Origin: Allorhizocola rhizosphaerae
GTDB lineage: Bacteria; Actinomycetota; Actinomycetes; Mycobacteriales; Micromonosporaceae
Assembly (NCBI RefSeq): GCF_003426775.1
Contig: NZ_QJUG01000082.1
Location: 1-33,478 of the forward strand
DNA: 33,478 nucleotides
Direction: 5' to 3'
Positions 1 to 7,423 of this stretch are shown here, one piece after another; positions within the stretch are counted from its first letter, which is position 1, and each line of letters opens with the position of its first letter. Both the position numbers and the translations under genes were made by a program. The notes below the pieces were generated by a model. The model did no database searches, was not told the DNA's origin, and saw only the letters and a program-made list of their open reading frames with translations.

Positions 1-556
1 CGGCAAGGGGGGCGGGCCCGGAGGGCTGGGGGGCGGGAGGAACCAGGCCGAGCACGTCGGCGTATTTCGCGGCGCCCTCGCCCACCCCGGACAGCACGCC
101 ACGCTCGGCGAGCAACGACGTGATCGAAGAGGGCTTGTCCACAGCCGGGCCCAGGTCGGTGCGCACGCCGTCCTCATACACCGCCCAGTAGACCTCGCGC
201 CGCCGCGCGTCCGTGGCGGCCAGCACGCGACCCTTGCCAAATGCTCCCAGCACGTCCAAAGTGGACACCCCGTAGACCGGCACGCCCAGGGTCCCGGCCA
301 TCGTGGCGGCGGTCATCAGGCCGACCCGCAGCCCGGTGAACGGGCCCGGCCCGACCCCTGCCGCCAGCGCGCCCAGGTCACGCGGCTTGACGCCCGCCTC
401 CGCGAGCAGGCTCGCGATCTGCGGGGTGAGCCGCTCGGCGTGGGCGCGCCCATCAACGGTCACGCGTTCCCCCAGCATGCGCACGCCAGACTCCCCGACC
501 TCGGCGAGGGCCGCACTGATCGCGGGGGTGGCGGTATCAATGGCGAGCACGAGCAC
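1..556 (-). CDS. tsaB: TsaB, tRNA t6A biosynthesis protein (3' end beyond window)
   Basis: TsaB is the ASKHA-fold partner that, with TsaD and TsaE, transfers threonylcarbamoyl to A37 of ANN-decoding tRNAs. The reading frame from GTG 556 begins LVLAIDTATPA, the usual TsaB N-terminus, and carries the family motif GPGPFTGLRVG about a third of the way in, followed by ATDARRREVYW. About 185 residues are present and the C-terminal end is cut off by the window edge. GTG 556 is preferred to the in-frame GTG 550 because it gives the typical MLVLAIDT start. It is transcribed divergently from alr across a 50-bp gap, whereas actinobacterial tsaB usually follows tsaE directly. No Shine-Dalgarno sequence is seen; a TAGGCT hexamer lies 7 nt before the start, suggesting a leaderless message. 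Confidence 0.93.
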   Translation of the reverse strand, partial: MLVLAIDTATPAISAALAEVGESGVRMLGERVTVDGRAHAERLTPQIASLLAEAGVKPRDLGALAAGVGPGPFTGLRVGLMTAATMAGTLGVPVYGVSTLDVLGAFGKGRVLAATDARRREVYWAVYEDGVRTDLGPAVDKPSSITSLLAERGVLSGVGEGAAKYADVLGLVPPAPQPSGPAPLA

Positions 557-607
557 GTGATTAAGCCTAACCTGCCGACCGCGCGGCGATCTGTAATGTT
601 GGGAGCA
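556..607. promoter_or_regulatory. Divergent tsaB/alr promoter region with two leaderless-type -10 elements
   Basis: Only 50 bp separate the two divergent start codons. On minus, TAGGCT (569-564) is followed by 7 nt and then the tsaB GTG. On plus, TAATGT (594-599) is followed by 7 nt and then the alr ATG at 607. Both fit the TAnnnT rule of actinobacterial -10 elements and place +1 at or next to the start codon. No good -35 match is visible, so this rests on spacing and hexamer alone. Confidence 0.4.
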
Positions 608-1719
608 TGTGGCAGGCCGAGCTGGAGATCGATCTCGGGGCGATCCGGGACAATGCCGACCTGCTCAAGGCCGCCACGAGCGCGGAGATCATGGCCGTGG
701 TGAAGGCCGACGGCTACGGGCACGGCGCGGTCGAGTCGGCTCGCGCCGCGCTCGCGGGCGGGGCAACCTGGCTCGGCGTGTGCACGCTGGGCGAGGCGGC
801 GCACCTGCGCGAGGCGGGCATCGAGGCGCCCATGCTGGCCTGGCTGTGGCTCCCCGGGCAGCCGCTTGGAGCCGCGATCGGGCAGCGGGTCGATCTCGGG
901 GTGTCGAGCCACTCTCAGCTGACGGCCGTGATCGAGGTCGCACGAGCCACCGGGCTCACGGCCGGTACCCACCTGAAAATCGACACGGGCCTGAGCCGAG
1001 GGGGCGCCGCCGCTACCGACTGGGCCGCTTTGCTGGAAACCGCGGCGGCGGCACAGGCGGAGGGTTTGATCGATGTCGTCGGCGTCTGGAGCCATCTGGC
1101 CAACGCAGACTCGCCCGGCCACGACTCGGTCGACCGGCAGCTCAAGCTGTTCCACGAGGCGCTTGAGGCGGCCAAGCGCGCTGGCCTCGCGCCGCGGGTG
1201 CGCCACCTGGCCAACTCGGCGGCGCTGCTGACCCGGCCCGATACCCATTTCGATCTGGTACGGGTCGGGATCGCGCTTTATGGATTGCCTCCGGTCGATA
1301 CAACACTCCGGCTGAAGCCCGCGATGACCGCCCGCGCCCGCGTCATCCACACCAAGCGCCTGGCCGAGGGCGAGGGCGTGTCGTACGGGTACACCTACAT
1401 CACCCCGCGCGCCACGACGGTCGCACTCGTGCCGATCGGCTACGCCGACGGGGTGCCGCGGCATGCCTCCAACATCGGGCCGGTCCAGATCAACGGCGCC
1501 CGCTACCGGATCGCCGGACGGGTGTGCATGGACCAGTTCGTGGTCGATGTGGGCGACGCCGAGGTGAGCGACGGCGACGAGGTCGTCCTGTTCGGCTCGG
1601 GCGAGCGCGGCGAGCCCACGGCCGAGGACTGGGCGCGCGCCATCGACACGATCTCCTATGAGATCGTGACCCGCATGGGCAGCGGGCGGGTGCAGAGGAC
1701 GCACATTGGCATCGCCTGA
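607..1719 (+). CDS. alr: Alanine racemase
   Basis: PLP-dependent racemase converting L- to D-alanine for peptidoglycan in the cytoplasm. The 370-residue product has the usual family length. It begins with the (beta/alpha)8 PLP barrel: VVKADGYGHG near the N-terminus contains the Schiff-base lysine K33. The C-terminal beta domain carries GEGVSYGYTY with the second catalytic base Y260, then IPIGYADG-type VPIGYADGVPR and RVCMDQFVVDVG. It opens a plus-strand unit: its TGA lies inside the start of the next gene (14-bp overlap). A TAATGT hexamer just before the ATG suggests leaderless transcription. Its orientation relative to nnr and tsaB is reversed from the common actinobacterial order. Confidence 0.96.
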   Translation: MWQAELEIDLGAIRDNADLLKAATSAEIMAVVKADGYGHGAVESARAALAGGATWLGVCTLGEAAHLREAGIEAPMLAWLWLPGQPLGAAIGQRVDLGVSSHSQLTAVIEVARATGLTAGTHLKIDTGLSRGGAAATDWAALLETAAAAQAEGLIDVVGVWSHLANADSPGHDSVDRQLKLFHEALEAAKRAGLAPRVRHLANSAALLTRPDTHFDLVRVGIALYGLPPVDTTLRLKPAMTARARVIHTKRLAEGEGVSYGYTYITPRATTVALVPIGYADGVPRHASNIGPVQINGARYRIAGRVCMDQFVVDVGDAEVSDGDEVVLFGSGERGEPTAEDWARAIDTISYEIVTRMGSGRVQRTHIGIA

Positions 1720-2788
1720 TCCGCCCGTCAACCATCGCAAGCGCCGCGCCGGGCTGATCGGCACGGTCGTCGGCGTGGCCGCGGCCGGTGTGGCGGCTGG
1801 GGTTGCGGTCGAGCGCCTGATCATCAAGCGCGGGCGTGGCGGCGACGACCCGTATGGGGAAGAACCGTTCGGCATGCTGCCCTATGACGAGACCATGACC
1901 GTGACGACGACCGATGGGATCGAGCTGCACGTGGAGGTGGTGGAGCCGCTCAACCCGGTTGAGGGCAAGCCGACTCTGGTGTTCGTGCACGGGTTCTGCC
2001 TCGACCAGGGCACATTCCACTTCCAGCGCAAGATGCTCGACGAGCTCGGCTCCTACCGGATGGTGTTTTACGACCAGCCGGGGCATGGGTATTCGAGCTC
2101 GCTGCGCGAGGGCGAATACGAGCTTCCGGCACTGGGCGACGCGCTGTATGACGTGATCAAGGCGGCGGTCCCCTCGGGAGACATCGTCCTCATCGGACAC
2201 TCGATGGGCGGCATGACAATCATGGCCGCGGCAGAACAGCACCCGTCACTGTTCACCGAGCGTGTCAGCGGCGTGATACTGATCGCCACGTCGGGCGGGC
2301 AGATCGACGGCGCGCAGCTGTTCGGGCTGCCCAAGCTGATCGGGCGGGCCGCACCGCCCATGATGACCATAGTCAATGGCGCCTCGCGGCTTACCGGCGG
2401 GATGATCGACAAGGCACGCAAGGCGAGCACGGACCTGGCGTGGCTACTCACCCGCCGATATGGTTTCGGCAGCGAGAAACCGTCGCCCGCACTGGTGTCC
2501 TACGTGGAGCGGATGAACTCGCGCACGAGCACCGACACGGTCGCCCGCTATATGCGCACGCTATATTCGCATGCCCGCTATCCGGCGCTACGCACGCTTG
2601 AGGAGTTGCCGGTACTGTTGATCTCGGGCGAGAAAGACATGATCACGCCGCTGGCGCACTCGGAGGAGATCGCGCGCCTGCTGCCACGCGCCCGCTATGT
2701 CAAAATCCCCAACAGCGGACACGTCGTCATGCTCGAATGCGCCGACGAGGTGAACGAGGCGATCAAAGAGTTCTTGGAGCAATGGTGA
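1706..2788 (+). CDS. Membrane-anchored alpha/beta hydrolase (alr-tsaE operon type)
   Basis: A 360-residue alpha/beta-hydrolase of the kind commonly found between alr and tsaE in actinobacteria; its substrate is not known. The start used is TTG 1706, overlapping the alr stop by 14 bp. Residues 1-14 are basic, and about 15-37 form an Ala/Gly/Val-rich membrane segment followed by KRGRG, so the enzyme is probably anchored with the catalytic domain outside the membrane. The fold shows LVFVHGFCLDQG (oxyanion region), FYDQPGHG, nucleophile elbow GHSMGG with S166, the acid D311 in SGEKDMIT, and H339 in PNSGHVVMLE, so the triad is complete. It is followed with overlap by tsaE. Esterase, lipase or non-heme peroxidase activity cannot be told apart from sequence alone. 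Confidence 0.88.
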   Translation: MASPDPPVNHRKRRAGLIGTVVGVAAAGVAAGVAVERLIIKRGRGGDDPYGEEPFGMLPYDETMTVTTTDGIELHVEVVEPLNPVEGKPTLVFVHGFCLDQGTFHFQRKMLDELGSYRMVFYDQPGHGYSSSLREGEYELPALGDALYDVIKAAVPSGDIVLIGHSMGGMTIMAAAEQHPSLFTERVSGVILIATSGGQIDGAQLFGLPKLIGRAAPPMMTIVNGASRLTGGMIDKARKASTDLAWLLTRRYGFGSEKPSPALVSYVERMNSRTSTDTVARYMRTLYSHARYPALRTLEELPVLLISGEKDMITPLAHSEEIARLLPRARYVKIPNSGHVVMLECADEVNEAIKEFLEQW

Positions 2789-3225
2789 AAACACTGCCCA
2801 CTGTGGAGGATACCGTCGCGTTTGGACGGCGGCTGGCGAGCGTGCTGCGCGCCGGGGATCTGGTCATCCTCAACGGGCCGCTGGGCGCCGGCAAAACCGC
2901 GCTCACGCAAGGGATCGGGACGGGGCTCGGTGTCAGCGGTGAGGTCACCTCGCCGACCTTCGTGATCGCACGGGTGCACCGCGGGCCGCTGCCGCTGGTA
3001 CACGTCGACGCCTATCGCCTGCAGGGATTCGAAATCGACGACCTGGATCTGGACGCGTCGGTGGAAGATTCTGTCACCGTGGTGGAATGGGGTTCCGGCA
3101 AGGTCGAGCGGCTGTCGGATTCCTATTTGGAGGTACGAATCGAGCGCCGCGATGACGACACCCGCCTCGTGGAGCTGGTTGGCCACGGGGGCGACTGGGA
3201 TACGCGGGTGGAGTCGTTGCGGTGA
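2782..3225 (+). CDS. tsaE: TsaE, tRNA t6A biosynthesis ATPase
   Basis: P-loop ATPase that works with TsaB and TsaD in t6A37 synthesis. The 147-residue product contains Walker A GPLGAGKT (32-39), the family motif TSPTF (56-60), HVDAYRL (74-80) and VEWG (101-104). ATG 2782 is chosen because it overlaps the upstream TGA (ATGGTGA), has GGAG 4 nt ahead, and gives the family's normal length; an upstream in-frame start at 2737 would lie deep inside the hydrolase gene. Its stop overlaps the next gene's GTG by 2 bp (GTGA). The partner tsaB is not downstream as usual but about 2.2 kb upstream on the other strand. Confidence 0.94.
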   Translation: MVKTLPTVEDTVAFGRRLASVLRAGDLVILNGPLGAGKTALTQGIGTGLGVSGEVTSPTFVIARVHRGPLPLVHVDAYRLQGFEIDDLDLDASVEDSVTVVEWGSGKVERLSDSYLEVRIERRDDDTRLVELVGHGGDWDTRVESLR

Positions 3226-4274
3226 TTACCCTTTCGCAGCGGATCCTCAACCGCACCCTGCTCCAACGGCAATACCTGCTGTCGCGGGTGGCGGAGACTC
3301 CACTGGACACGATCCGGCATCTGGTCGCGATGCAGGCACAGTTCCCCAATGGGCCCTACATCGGGCTGTGGTCGCGGCTCGAAGGGTTCACGCGGGACGC
3401 GCTGACGGCGCTCATCACGGATCGGGTGGTCGTGCGGTCCACGATGATGCGCCGCACCCAGCACCTGGCGGCGGGCGACGACTTCGTGTGGCTGCGGCCG
3501 AGCGTCGAGCCGGTCATCACGGTGGCGCTCAAACATCCGTTCTACGCCAAGGAAATCGAGGGACTTGATCCGTACAAGGTCGCGGCGGTGGGACGCGACA
3601 TCCTCGGCGACCAGGCGTTGCCGCGCAGGGCTTTCGGCAAGCTGCTGGGCGAGCGTTTCCCGGGCCACCACAGCGGGCGGCTCGCCGACACGGTCGAGCT
3701 CGTGGAGCCGATGGTGCACACGCCGCCGGCTTCGCTGTGGGGGCCGTCGCGGCATCCGGCCGAAATCACGGTCGCGCTGGCGGCATCATGGCTCGGCCGG
3801 CCCATGCTCAAGGCGCAGCTGCACGAGCTGGCGTTGCGCTACCTGGCCTCGTTCGGCCCGGCGAGCGTGATGGACCTGCAAGCGTGGTCGGGGCTCACCC
3901 GGCTGCGCGAGGTCGTCGAGGGGCTCGATCTGCGGGTGTATAAAAGCGAGTCGGGCACGAAGCTGTACGACCTGCCCGACGCGCCGCTGGCCACCGGCGA
4001 CGAGCCTGCCCCGGTCCGATTCCTGCCCGCGTTCGACAACGCTTTGCAGGGCCACAAGGACCGCACACGGGTGATCAGCGAGGACGACCGCCAGCGCATC
4101 GCCCGCGGCGCCTCCGGCGGTGTGCCAATGTTCGTGGTCAACGGCTTCGTGGCAGGCACATGGTCCTATTCGGACGGTGACCTGCACCTGGACCCCTTCC
4201 GCCCTCTCTCCAAATCAGAGCGCAGCGCGGTCGACGAGGAGGCCGCCCACCTGCTGGCGTTCCTTTCGCGTTGA
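3222..4274 (+). CDS. Winged-helix (HTH_42) protein, AlkZ-like DNA glycosylase candidate
   Basis: A 350-residue protein of the winged-helix DNA-binding (HTH_42) superfamily, which includes the bacterial DNA interstrand-crosslink glycosylases AlkZ (azinomycin self-resistance) and AlkX/YcaQ. The N-terminus LSQRILNRTLLQRQYLL leads into DTIRHLVAMQAQFPNGPYIGLW. The Q38-A-Q40 pair sits where AlkZ-type enzymes carry their catalytic Q-phi-Q motif and YcaQ-type enzymes carry Q-phi-D; RSTMMRRTQHL follows. The C-terminal half has FLPAFDNALQGHKDR and FVVNGFVAGTW, typical of the family. GTG 3222 overlaps the tsaE stop, so it is translationally coupled to t6A genes. I infer a DNA-repair role; no natural-product cluster is visible nearby that would explain self-resistance. 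Confidence 0.8.
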   Translation: MITLSQRILNRTLLQRQYLLSRVAETPLDTIRHLVAMQAQFPNGPYIGLWSRLEGFTRDALTALITDRVVVRSTMMRRTQHLAAGDDFVWLRPSVEPVITVALKHPFYAKEIEGLDPYKVAAVGRDILGDQALPRRAFGKLLGERFPGHHSGRLADTVELVEPMVHTPPASLWGPSRHPAEITVALAASWLGRPMLKAQLHELALRYLASFGPASVMDLQAWSGLTRLREVVEGLDLRVYKSESGTKLYDLPDAPLATGDEPAPVRFLPAFDNALQGHKDRTRVISEDDRQRIARGASGGVPMFVVNGFVAGTWSYSDGDLHLDPFRPLSKSERSAVDEEAAHLLAFLSR

Positions 4275-4328
4275 TCATGAACTTAAGTCGGTTCGACGGT
4301 GTGTCGCGACGCTGACTTCATGGTCAAC
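4270..4328 (+). terminator. Inverted repeat at the end of the alr operon
   Basis: GTTGATCATGAA (4270-4281) pairs with TTCATGGTCAAC (4317-4328), 12 positions with one G-U pair, and the left arm contains the stop codon of the winged-helix gene. A smaller CGAC/GTCG stem sits in the loop. There is no T tract. It is the only structure after this operon and may act as a terminator. Confidence 0.45.
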
Positions 4329-4349
4329 TAGCACCCCTGTAGCAGGAGC

Positions 4350-4456
4350 CCACAGCGGCCGCTGTCAGCTGGCACCCTCCGCGGCAAGCCCTCTATGGCC
4401 GCGCGTGTGCCACAGCGGCCGCTGTCAGCCGGCGCCTTCCGCGGCAAGCCCCTTTA
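4350..4456. repeat. Imperfect 60-bp-period direct repeat: duplicated 3' tail of nnr with a 14-bp palindrome
   Basis: Two copies begin at 4350 and 4410. Over the first 41 positions they differ at only three bases, and they stay similar to about 4396/4456. Each contains the perfect palindrome ACAGCGGCCGCTGT. The second copy encodes the real nnr C-terminus (GLAAEGAG then stop, minus strand). The first, outside the gene, reads GLAAEGAS then stop with mostly silent changes, so it is a diverged copy of the gene end. Confidence 0.85.
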
Positions 4457-5861
4457 TGACAGCGCGCAAAGCGGAGGCCACATCGACCGCTGTCACCGGA
4501 CCGCCCTCGGCCGCCAGCCGCCCCGCCTGGCCATGCACGTATGTGGCCATGACCGCCGCGCGCACCGGGGACAGACCCGATGCGAGCAGCGAACCGAGCA
4601 GGCCACCGAGCACATCCCCGGTGCCGCCCGTGGCGAGATCGGGTGTGCCGGTCGGGTTGACCCACGCCTCCCCACCCGGCGACGCGATGATCGTCCGGTA
4701 TCCCTTGAGCACGACGGTCGCCCGTGTCCACGTGGCCAGCTTGAGCGCCGCGCCCACCCGGTCCGGGCCCGGCGACTCGCCGGCCAGGCGGGCAAACTCC
4801 CGGTCGTGCGGGGTCAGGATGGTGGGCGCGTCACGCCGGCGCAGCTCCCCGGCCATCGATCCGTCGACAAGCATCGTTATCGCGTCGGCGTCGAGCACCA
4901 CCGGCACCGGTGAGGCCAGCACCGATCGCAGCTCAGCACCCGCTTCAGGGGTCATGCCCAGGCCGCTCCCGCACACCCAAGCCTGCACCCGCTTCGCATC
5001 GGCGACGCGCGGGGCCGTCACCACCGAGGGATGGGCCGCGACCACCATTTCGTGCGCGCCGCCCGCATAGCGCACCAACCCGGCGGGCCCCACCAGCGCG
5101 CCCGCCACCGAAAGCAGCGCAGCCCCCGGATAGTCCGCCGATCCGGTCGCCAGCCCCACCACACCACGCGTGTACTTATCCGAATCGATGTGCGGGCGAG
5201 GCCACCACGCCTTGATGTCCATGGCGTCGGCGATGTGCAGGGCGGGACTGCCGCGCAGCCACGGCCCGAGCCCGATGTCGACCAGCTCGACCTGGCCCGC
5301 ATGCGCCACTGCCGGCCCGACCACGAGCGCGGGTTTGAGGCAGCCAAACGTCACGGTGACGTCAGCCCGGACGGCCGTGCCCGGCACGTCTCCCGTGTCC
5401 ACTTCCACGCCCGACGGGATATCGACCGCGACTATGGGCACGCCCTCCGGTACATCCTCCACAAGAGACAGTGCCGTGCCGCGCAACGGTCCAGTGGCGC
5501 CAATGCCCAGCAGCCCGTCAATAATCAAATCAATCTTTTGAGGGTACGCGGTGAGCACCCGCCCGCCGCGGGCCAAAAGCGCGCGGAGCCCCTGCTGATG
5601 CGCTCGCGCAGGATCGGAGAGCAACGCCGACACGGCCGCTCCGCGCCCGGCCAGCAGCGCACCGGCAAACAGCGCGTCGCCGCCGTTGTTGCCCGGCCCC
5701 ACAAGCAGCACGACCCGCGAGCCGGAAACCCGTTCAAGGCTGAGCGCCGCCCTCCTGGCCAGCCCGAAGGCGGCACGCTGCATCAGCGTGCCGTCGGGCA
5801 CGGTACGCATCAACAGCTCCTCGGCGGTCCGGACCTCACCCGCGCGATACACGGACCTCAT
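4425..5861 (-). CDS. nnr: Bifunctional NAD(P)HX epimerase/dehydratase
   Basis: Repairs hydrated NAD(P)H: the N-terminal YjeF domain epimerises R- and S-NAD(P)HX and the C-terminal ribokinase-like domain dehydrates S-NAD(P)HX using ADP. The protein is 478 residues, a normal fused length. The N-terminal half shows [34 protein letters not shown] and [14 protein letters not shown]. The C-terminal half shows [34 protein letters not shown] and [17 protein letters not shown], the nucleotide-binding signature. ATG 5861 overlaps the acpS stop (ATGA), so the two are coupled. The last codons are duplicated just downstream (see repeat 4350-4456). Confidence 0.94.
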   Translation of the reverse strand: MRSVYRAGEVRTAEELLMRTVPDGTLMQRAAFGLARRAALSLERVSGSRVVLLVGPGNNGGDALFAGALLAGRGAAVSALLSDPARAHQQGLRALLARGGRVLTAYPQKIDLIIDGLLGIGATGPLRGTALSLVEDVPEGVPIVAVDIPSGVEVDTGDVPGTAVRADVTVTFGCLKPALVVGPAVAHAGQVELVDIGLGPWLRGSPALHIADAMDIKAWWPRPHIDSDKYTRGVVGLATGSADYPGAALLSVAGALVGPAGLVRYAGGAHEMVVAAHPSVVTAPRVADAKRVQAWVCGSGLGMTPEAGAELRSVLASPVPVVLDADAITMLVDGSMAGELRRRDAPTILTPHDREFARLAGESPGPDRVGAALKLATWTRATVVLKGYRTIIASPGGEAWVNPTGTPDLATGGTGDVLGGLLGSLLASGLSPVRAAVMATYVHGQAGRLAAEGGPVTAVDVASALRAVIKGLAAEGAG

Positions 5862-6232
5862 ACGCCGGCCTCCGCAATCACGACGGCCGACGCGATCCCG
5901 CCATCGTGGGAAAGCGAAAGATGCCACCGCTCAATCCCACGATCGGCGGCCGCGGCGGCCACCGAACCGGACACGGTCAGCCACGGCCGCCCATCCGGAT
6001 CGACGACAATCTCGCAATCGTGCCAGTGCAGCCCGCTCGGCGCGCCCAGCGCCTTGGCCACGGCCTCCTTCGCCGCGAAGCGGGCCGCGAGCGACTCCGG
6101 CGAACGGGGATTGCCCGAGCGCGTCCGCCGCTCCGCCTCCGTGAACAGGCGCTCGGCCAGCAGCGGCGTGCGCTTCAGGGCCGCAGTGAACCGTTCGACA
6201 AGGACCACGTCGTTGCCCACCGACACAATCAC
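5858..6232 (-). CDS. acpS: Holo-[acyl-carrier-protein] synthase
   Basis: Transfers 4'-phosphopantetheine from CoA to acyl carrier proteins. The 124-residue product starts [14 protein letters not shown], matching the Mg-binding motif GxDxxxxxRF (D8), and carries [17 protein letters not shown], the second signature with the catalytic Glu/Lys. GTG 6232 is preferred: an in-frame GTG at 6259 adds nine residues but overlaps a DnaA-box-like sequence and makes an atypical N-terminus. It is the first gene of the acpS-nnr pair on minus, and its stop overlaps the nnr start. Confidence 0.9.
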   Translation of the reverse strand: MIVSVGNDVVLVERFTAALKRTPLLAERLFTEAERRTRSGNPRSPESLAARFAAKEAVAKALGAPSGLHWHDCEIVVDPDGRPWLTVSGSVAAAAADRGIERWHLSLSHDGGIASAVVIAEAGV

Positions 6233-6251
6233 GGAAGTGACCCTATCGCGG

Positions 6252-6274
6252 TTATCCACAGGACGTTATCCACA
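6252..6274 (+). promoter_or_regulatory. Two tandem perfect DnaA-box-like sites
   Basis: TTATCCACA occurs at 6252-6260 and again at 6266-6274, in the same orientation and 14 bp apart, between acpS and the divergent hydrolase gene. Each matches the high-affinity bacterial DnaA box exactly. This is not an origin (no dnaA/dnaN neighbours, only two boxes), but DnaA-dependent control of acpS or the hydrolase is possible. Confidence 0.45.
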
Positions 6275-6314
6275 GTGGTGTGTTCATGGATACGGGAGTC
6301 CAGACTGTATTGCC

Positions 6315-7247
6315 GTGCGAACACTCGTTGTCGAACCAGAAGTCCTTGCCCGCGTGGCGGATCGCCTCGATGCCATCGCCGATCGCCCGCCCGTGCACCT
6401 GCCCGCGCTGCGGGCGTGTCTAGCGGAGCTCGAGCCGGCGTGGTCAGGCACCGCCGCAGCGGCCGCCTGCGCCCGCCTCCGGCAACTGATCGGGCTCTGC
6501 CCCGAACCTCCGCTCGACCTGTTGCCGGCGCAGGAACGCGACCGGCTCAACCGCGAGCGCTATCCGGGCGGCATCCCGTTTCTCGACCGTTCGGATGCGC
6601 TGCTGCTTTCGTATTCCGAGGAGGGCGATGGGCGGTTGGTCGTCTCCTTCGGCGATCCCGACACGGCGCGCAATATCGTGACGTATGTGCCGGGCATGGG
6701 CAGCTCGCTACACGATAGCGCGGGCGAGCTCGAACGGGCCGTGGCGCTGCGCGAGCGGGCTGGGCCCGACACCGCGGTCGTGATGTGGCTCGACTACGAC
6801 GCGCCCGACTTCGCCGATGCCGTCCTGCTGAAGTCCGCGCGCGAGGGTGCGGAGGCCTTGCGCCGCTTTCAGGCCGGGCTGGAGGCCAATCACACCGGTG
6901 AGATTGGACAGCGCACCATCATCGGCCACTCCTACGGTTCGGTTGTCGTGGGTCTCGCGGAGCGCGAGGGCGATCTCATCGCCGACGACATCGTGGCCCT
7001 CGGTTCGCCGGGCATGGGTGTGCCCACCGCATCCGACCTCCGCGACCCGTCGCAGGTGTGGGCCAGCACCGCCCGCAACGACCCCATCCGCCTCGTGCCC
7101 GGCTTCCTTCTCGGTCGCGACCCAGACAGTCCTCGCTTCGGCGCGCAGCGGTTCGAGTCTGCCCCCATGGGCCACTCCGGCTACTTCCGCCCCGACAACC
7201 CGGCCCTGGACACCCTCGCCAAAATCGCCACCATCGGCACCGCTTGA
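6315..7247 (+). CDS. Alpha/beta hydrolase, DUF1023-type
   Basis: A 310-residue actinobacterial protein with an N-terminal helical region (about 1-90) followed by a hydrolase domain of the DUF1023 type. Key elements are VTYVPGMGSSLHDS near 120 (the family's oxyanion region), VVMWLDYDAPD, the nucleophile elbow TIIGHSYGSVVVG with S206, IVALGSPGMG, and a late histidine H287 in PMGHSGYF. GTG 6315 is the only start codon in frame near the point where homology begins; the open frame runs further upstream but there it is antisense to acpS/nnr. No signal peptide is seen. The natural substrate is unknown. Its TGA overlaps the -35 of the following promoter. Confidence 0.78.
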   Translation: MRTLVVEPEVLARVADRLDAIADRPPVHLPALRACLAELEPAWSGTAAAAACARLRQLIGLCPEPPLDLLPAQERDRLNRERYPGGIPFLDRSDALLLSYSEEGDGRLVVSFGDPDTARNIVTYVPGMGSSLHDSAGELERAVALRERAGPDTAVVMWLDYDAPDFADAVLLKSAREGAEALRRFQAGLEANHTGEIGQRTIIGHSYGSVVVGLAEREGDLIADDIVALGSPGMGVPTASDLRDPSQVWASTARNDPIRLVPGFLLGRDPDSPRFGAQRFESAPMGHSGYFRPDNPALDTLAKIATIGTA

Positions 7248-7272
7248 CACATCGACCTAGTCGATGTAATTT
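7244..7272 (+). promoter_or_regulatory. Consensus sigma-70 promoter with palindromic operator in the spacer
   Basis: TTGACA (7244-7249), a 17-bp spacer and TAATTT (7267-7272) form one of the best -35/-10 pairs in the window. The spacer is filled by the perfect inverted repeat ACATCGAC-CTA-GTCGATGT (7249-7267), touching both hexamers. A dimeric repressor bound there would block RNA polymerase. The regulator is not identifiable; no divergent regulator gene is adjacent. Confidence 0.75.
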
Positions 7273-7304
7273 GCTCATTCGTAAGCCACAAACGGGGAGG
7301 CCTG

Positions 7305-7379
7305 ATGACCAACACGGTTGCCGGCGGCTCGCCGGATCTGGTTTACTCGGTATCAATGTTCCCCGCCGTCGGAGCTTAG
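7305..7379 (+). CDS. Candidate 24-residue peptide
   Basis: ATG 7305 follows GGGGAGG (7294-7300, 4 nt away), a strong ribosome-binding site in a window where many genes lack one. It is about 26 bp after a consensus promoter. The product begins MTNTVAGGSPDLVY and ends SVSMFPAVGA, with a polar first half and a hydrophobic second half; it has no Cys, no charged cluster and no signal peptide. The stop codon lies in a terminator hairpin, so promoter, RBS, ORF and terminator form one complete unit. It could be a leader peptide, a small functional peptide, or the stub of a longer deleted gene. I do not recognise the family. Confidence 0.5.
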   Translation: MTNTVAGGSPDLVYSVSMFPAVGA

Positions 7380-7399
7380 CTCTCACTGGCGGGGCTTTT
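7361..7399 (+). terminator. Intrinsic terminator overlapping the small ORF's stop
   Basis: CCCCGCC (7361-7367) pairs with GGCGGGG (7388-7394); inside it GAGC-TTA-GCTC (7372-7382) forms a second stem. CTTTTC follows. The small ORF's TAG (7377-7379) sits in the inner loop, so a translating ribosome would disrupt the hairpin; that would also suit an attenuator. Confidence 0.65.
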
Positions 7400-7423
7400 C
7401 ATTGCCCTGGTCCGCGTCGCCTA

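Noticed and set aside
4350-4456. Insertion-sequence end
   Set aside because: The 60-bp-period repeat encodes the nnr tail and has no transposase, terminal inverted repeat or target duplication.
6252-6274. Replication origin
   Set aside because: Only two DnaA boxes, no AT-rich region and no dnaA/dnaN/gyrB neighbours.
5031-6314. Very long plus-strand open frame upstream of the DUF1023 hydrolase
   Set aside because: It is antisense to nnr and acpS, is Arg/Pro/His-rich with no family motif, and results from high-GC codon bias; the real gene begins at GTG 6315.
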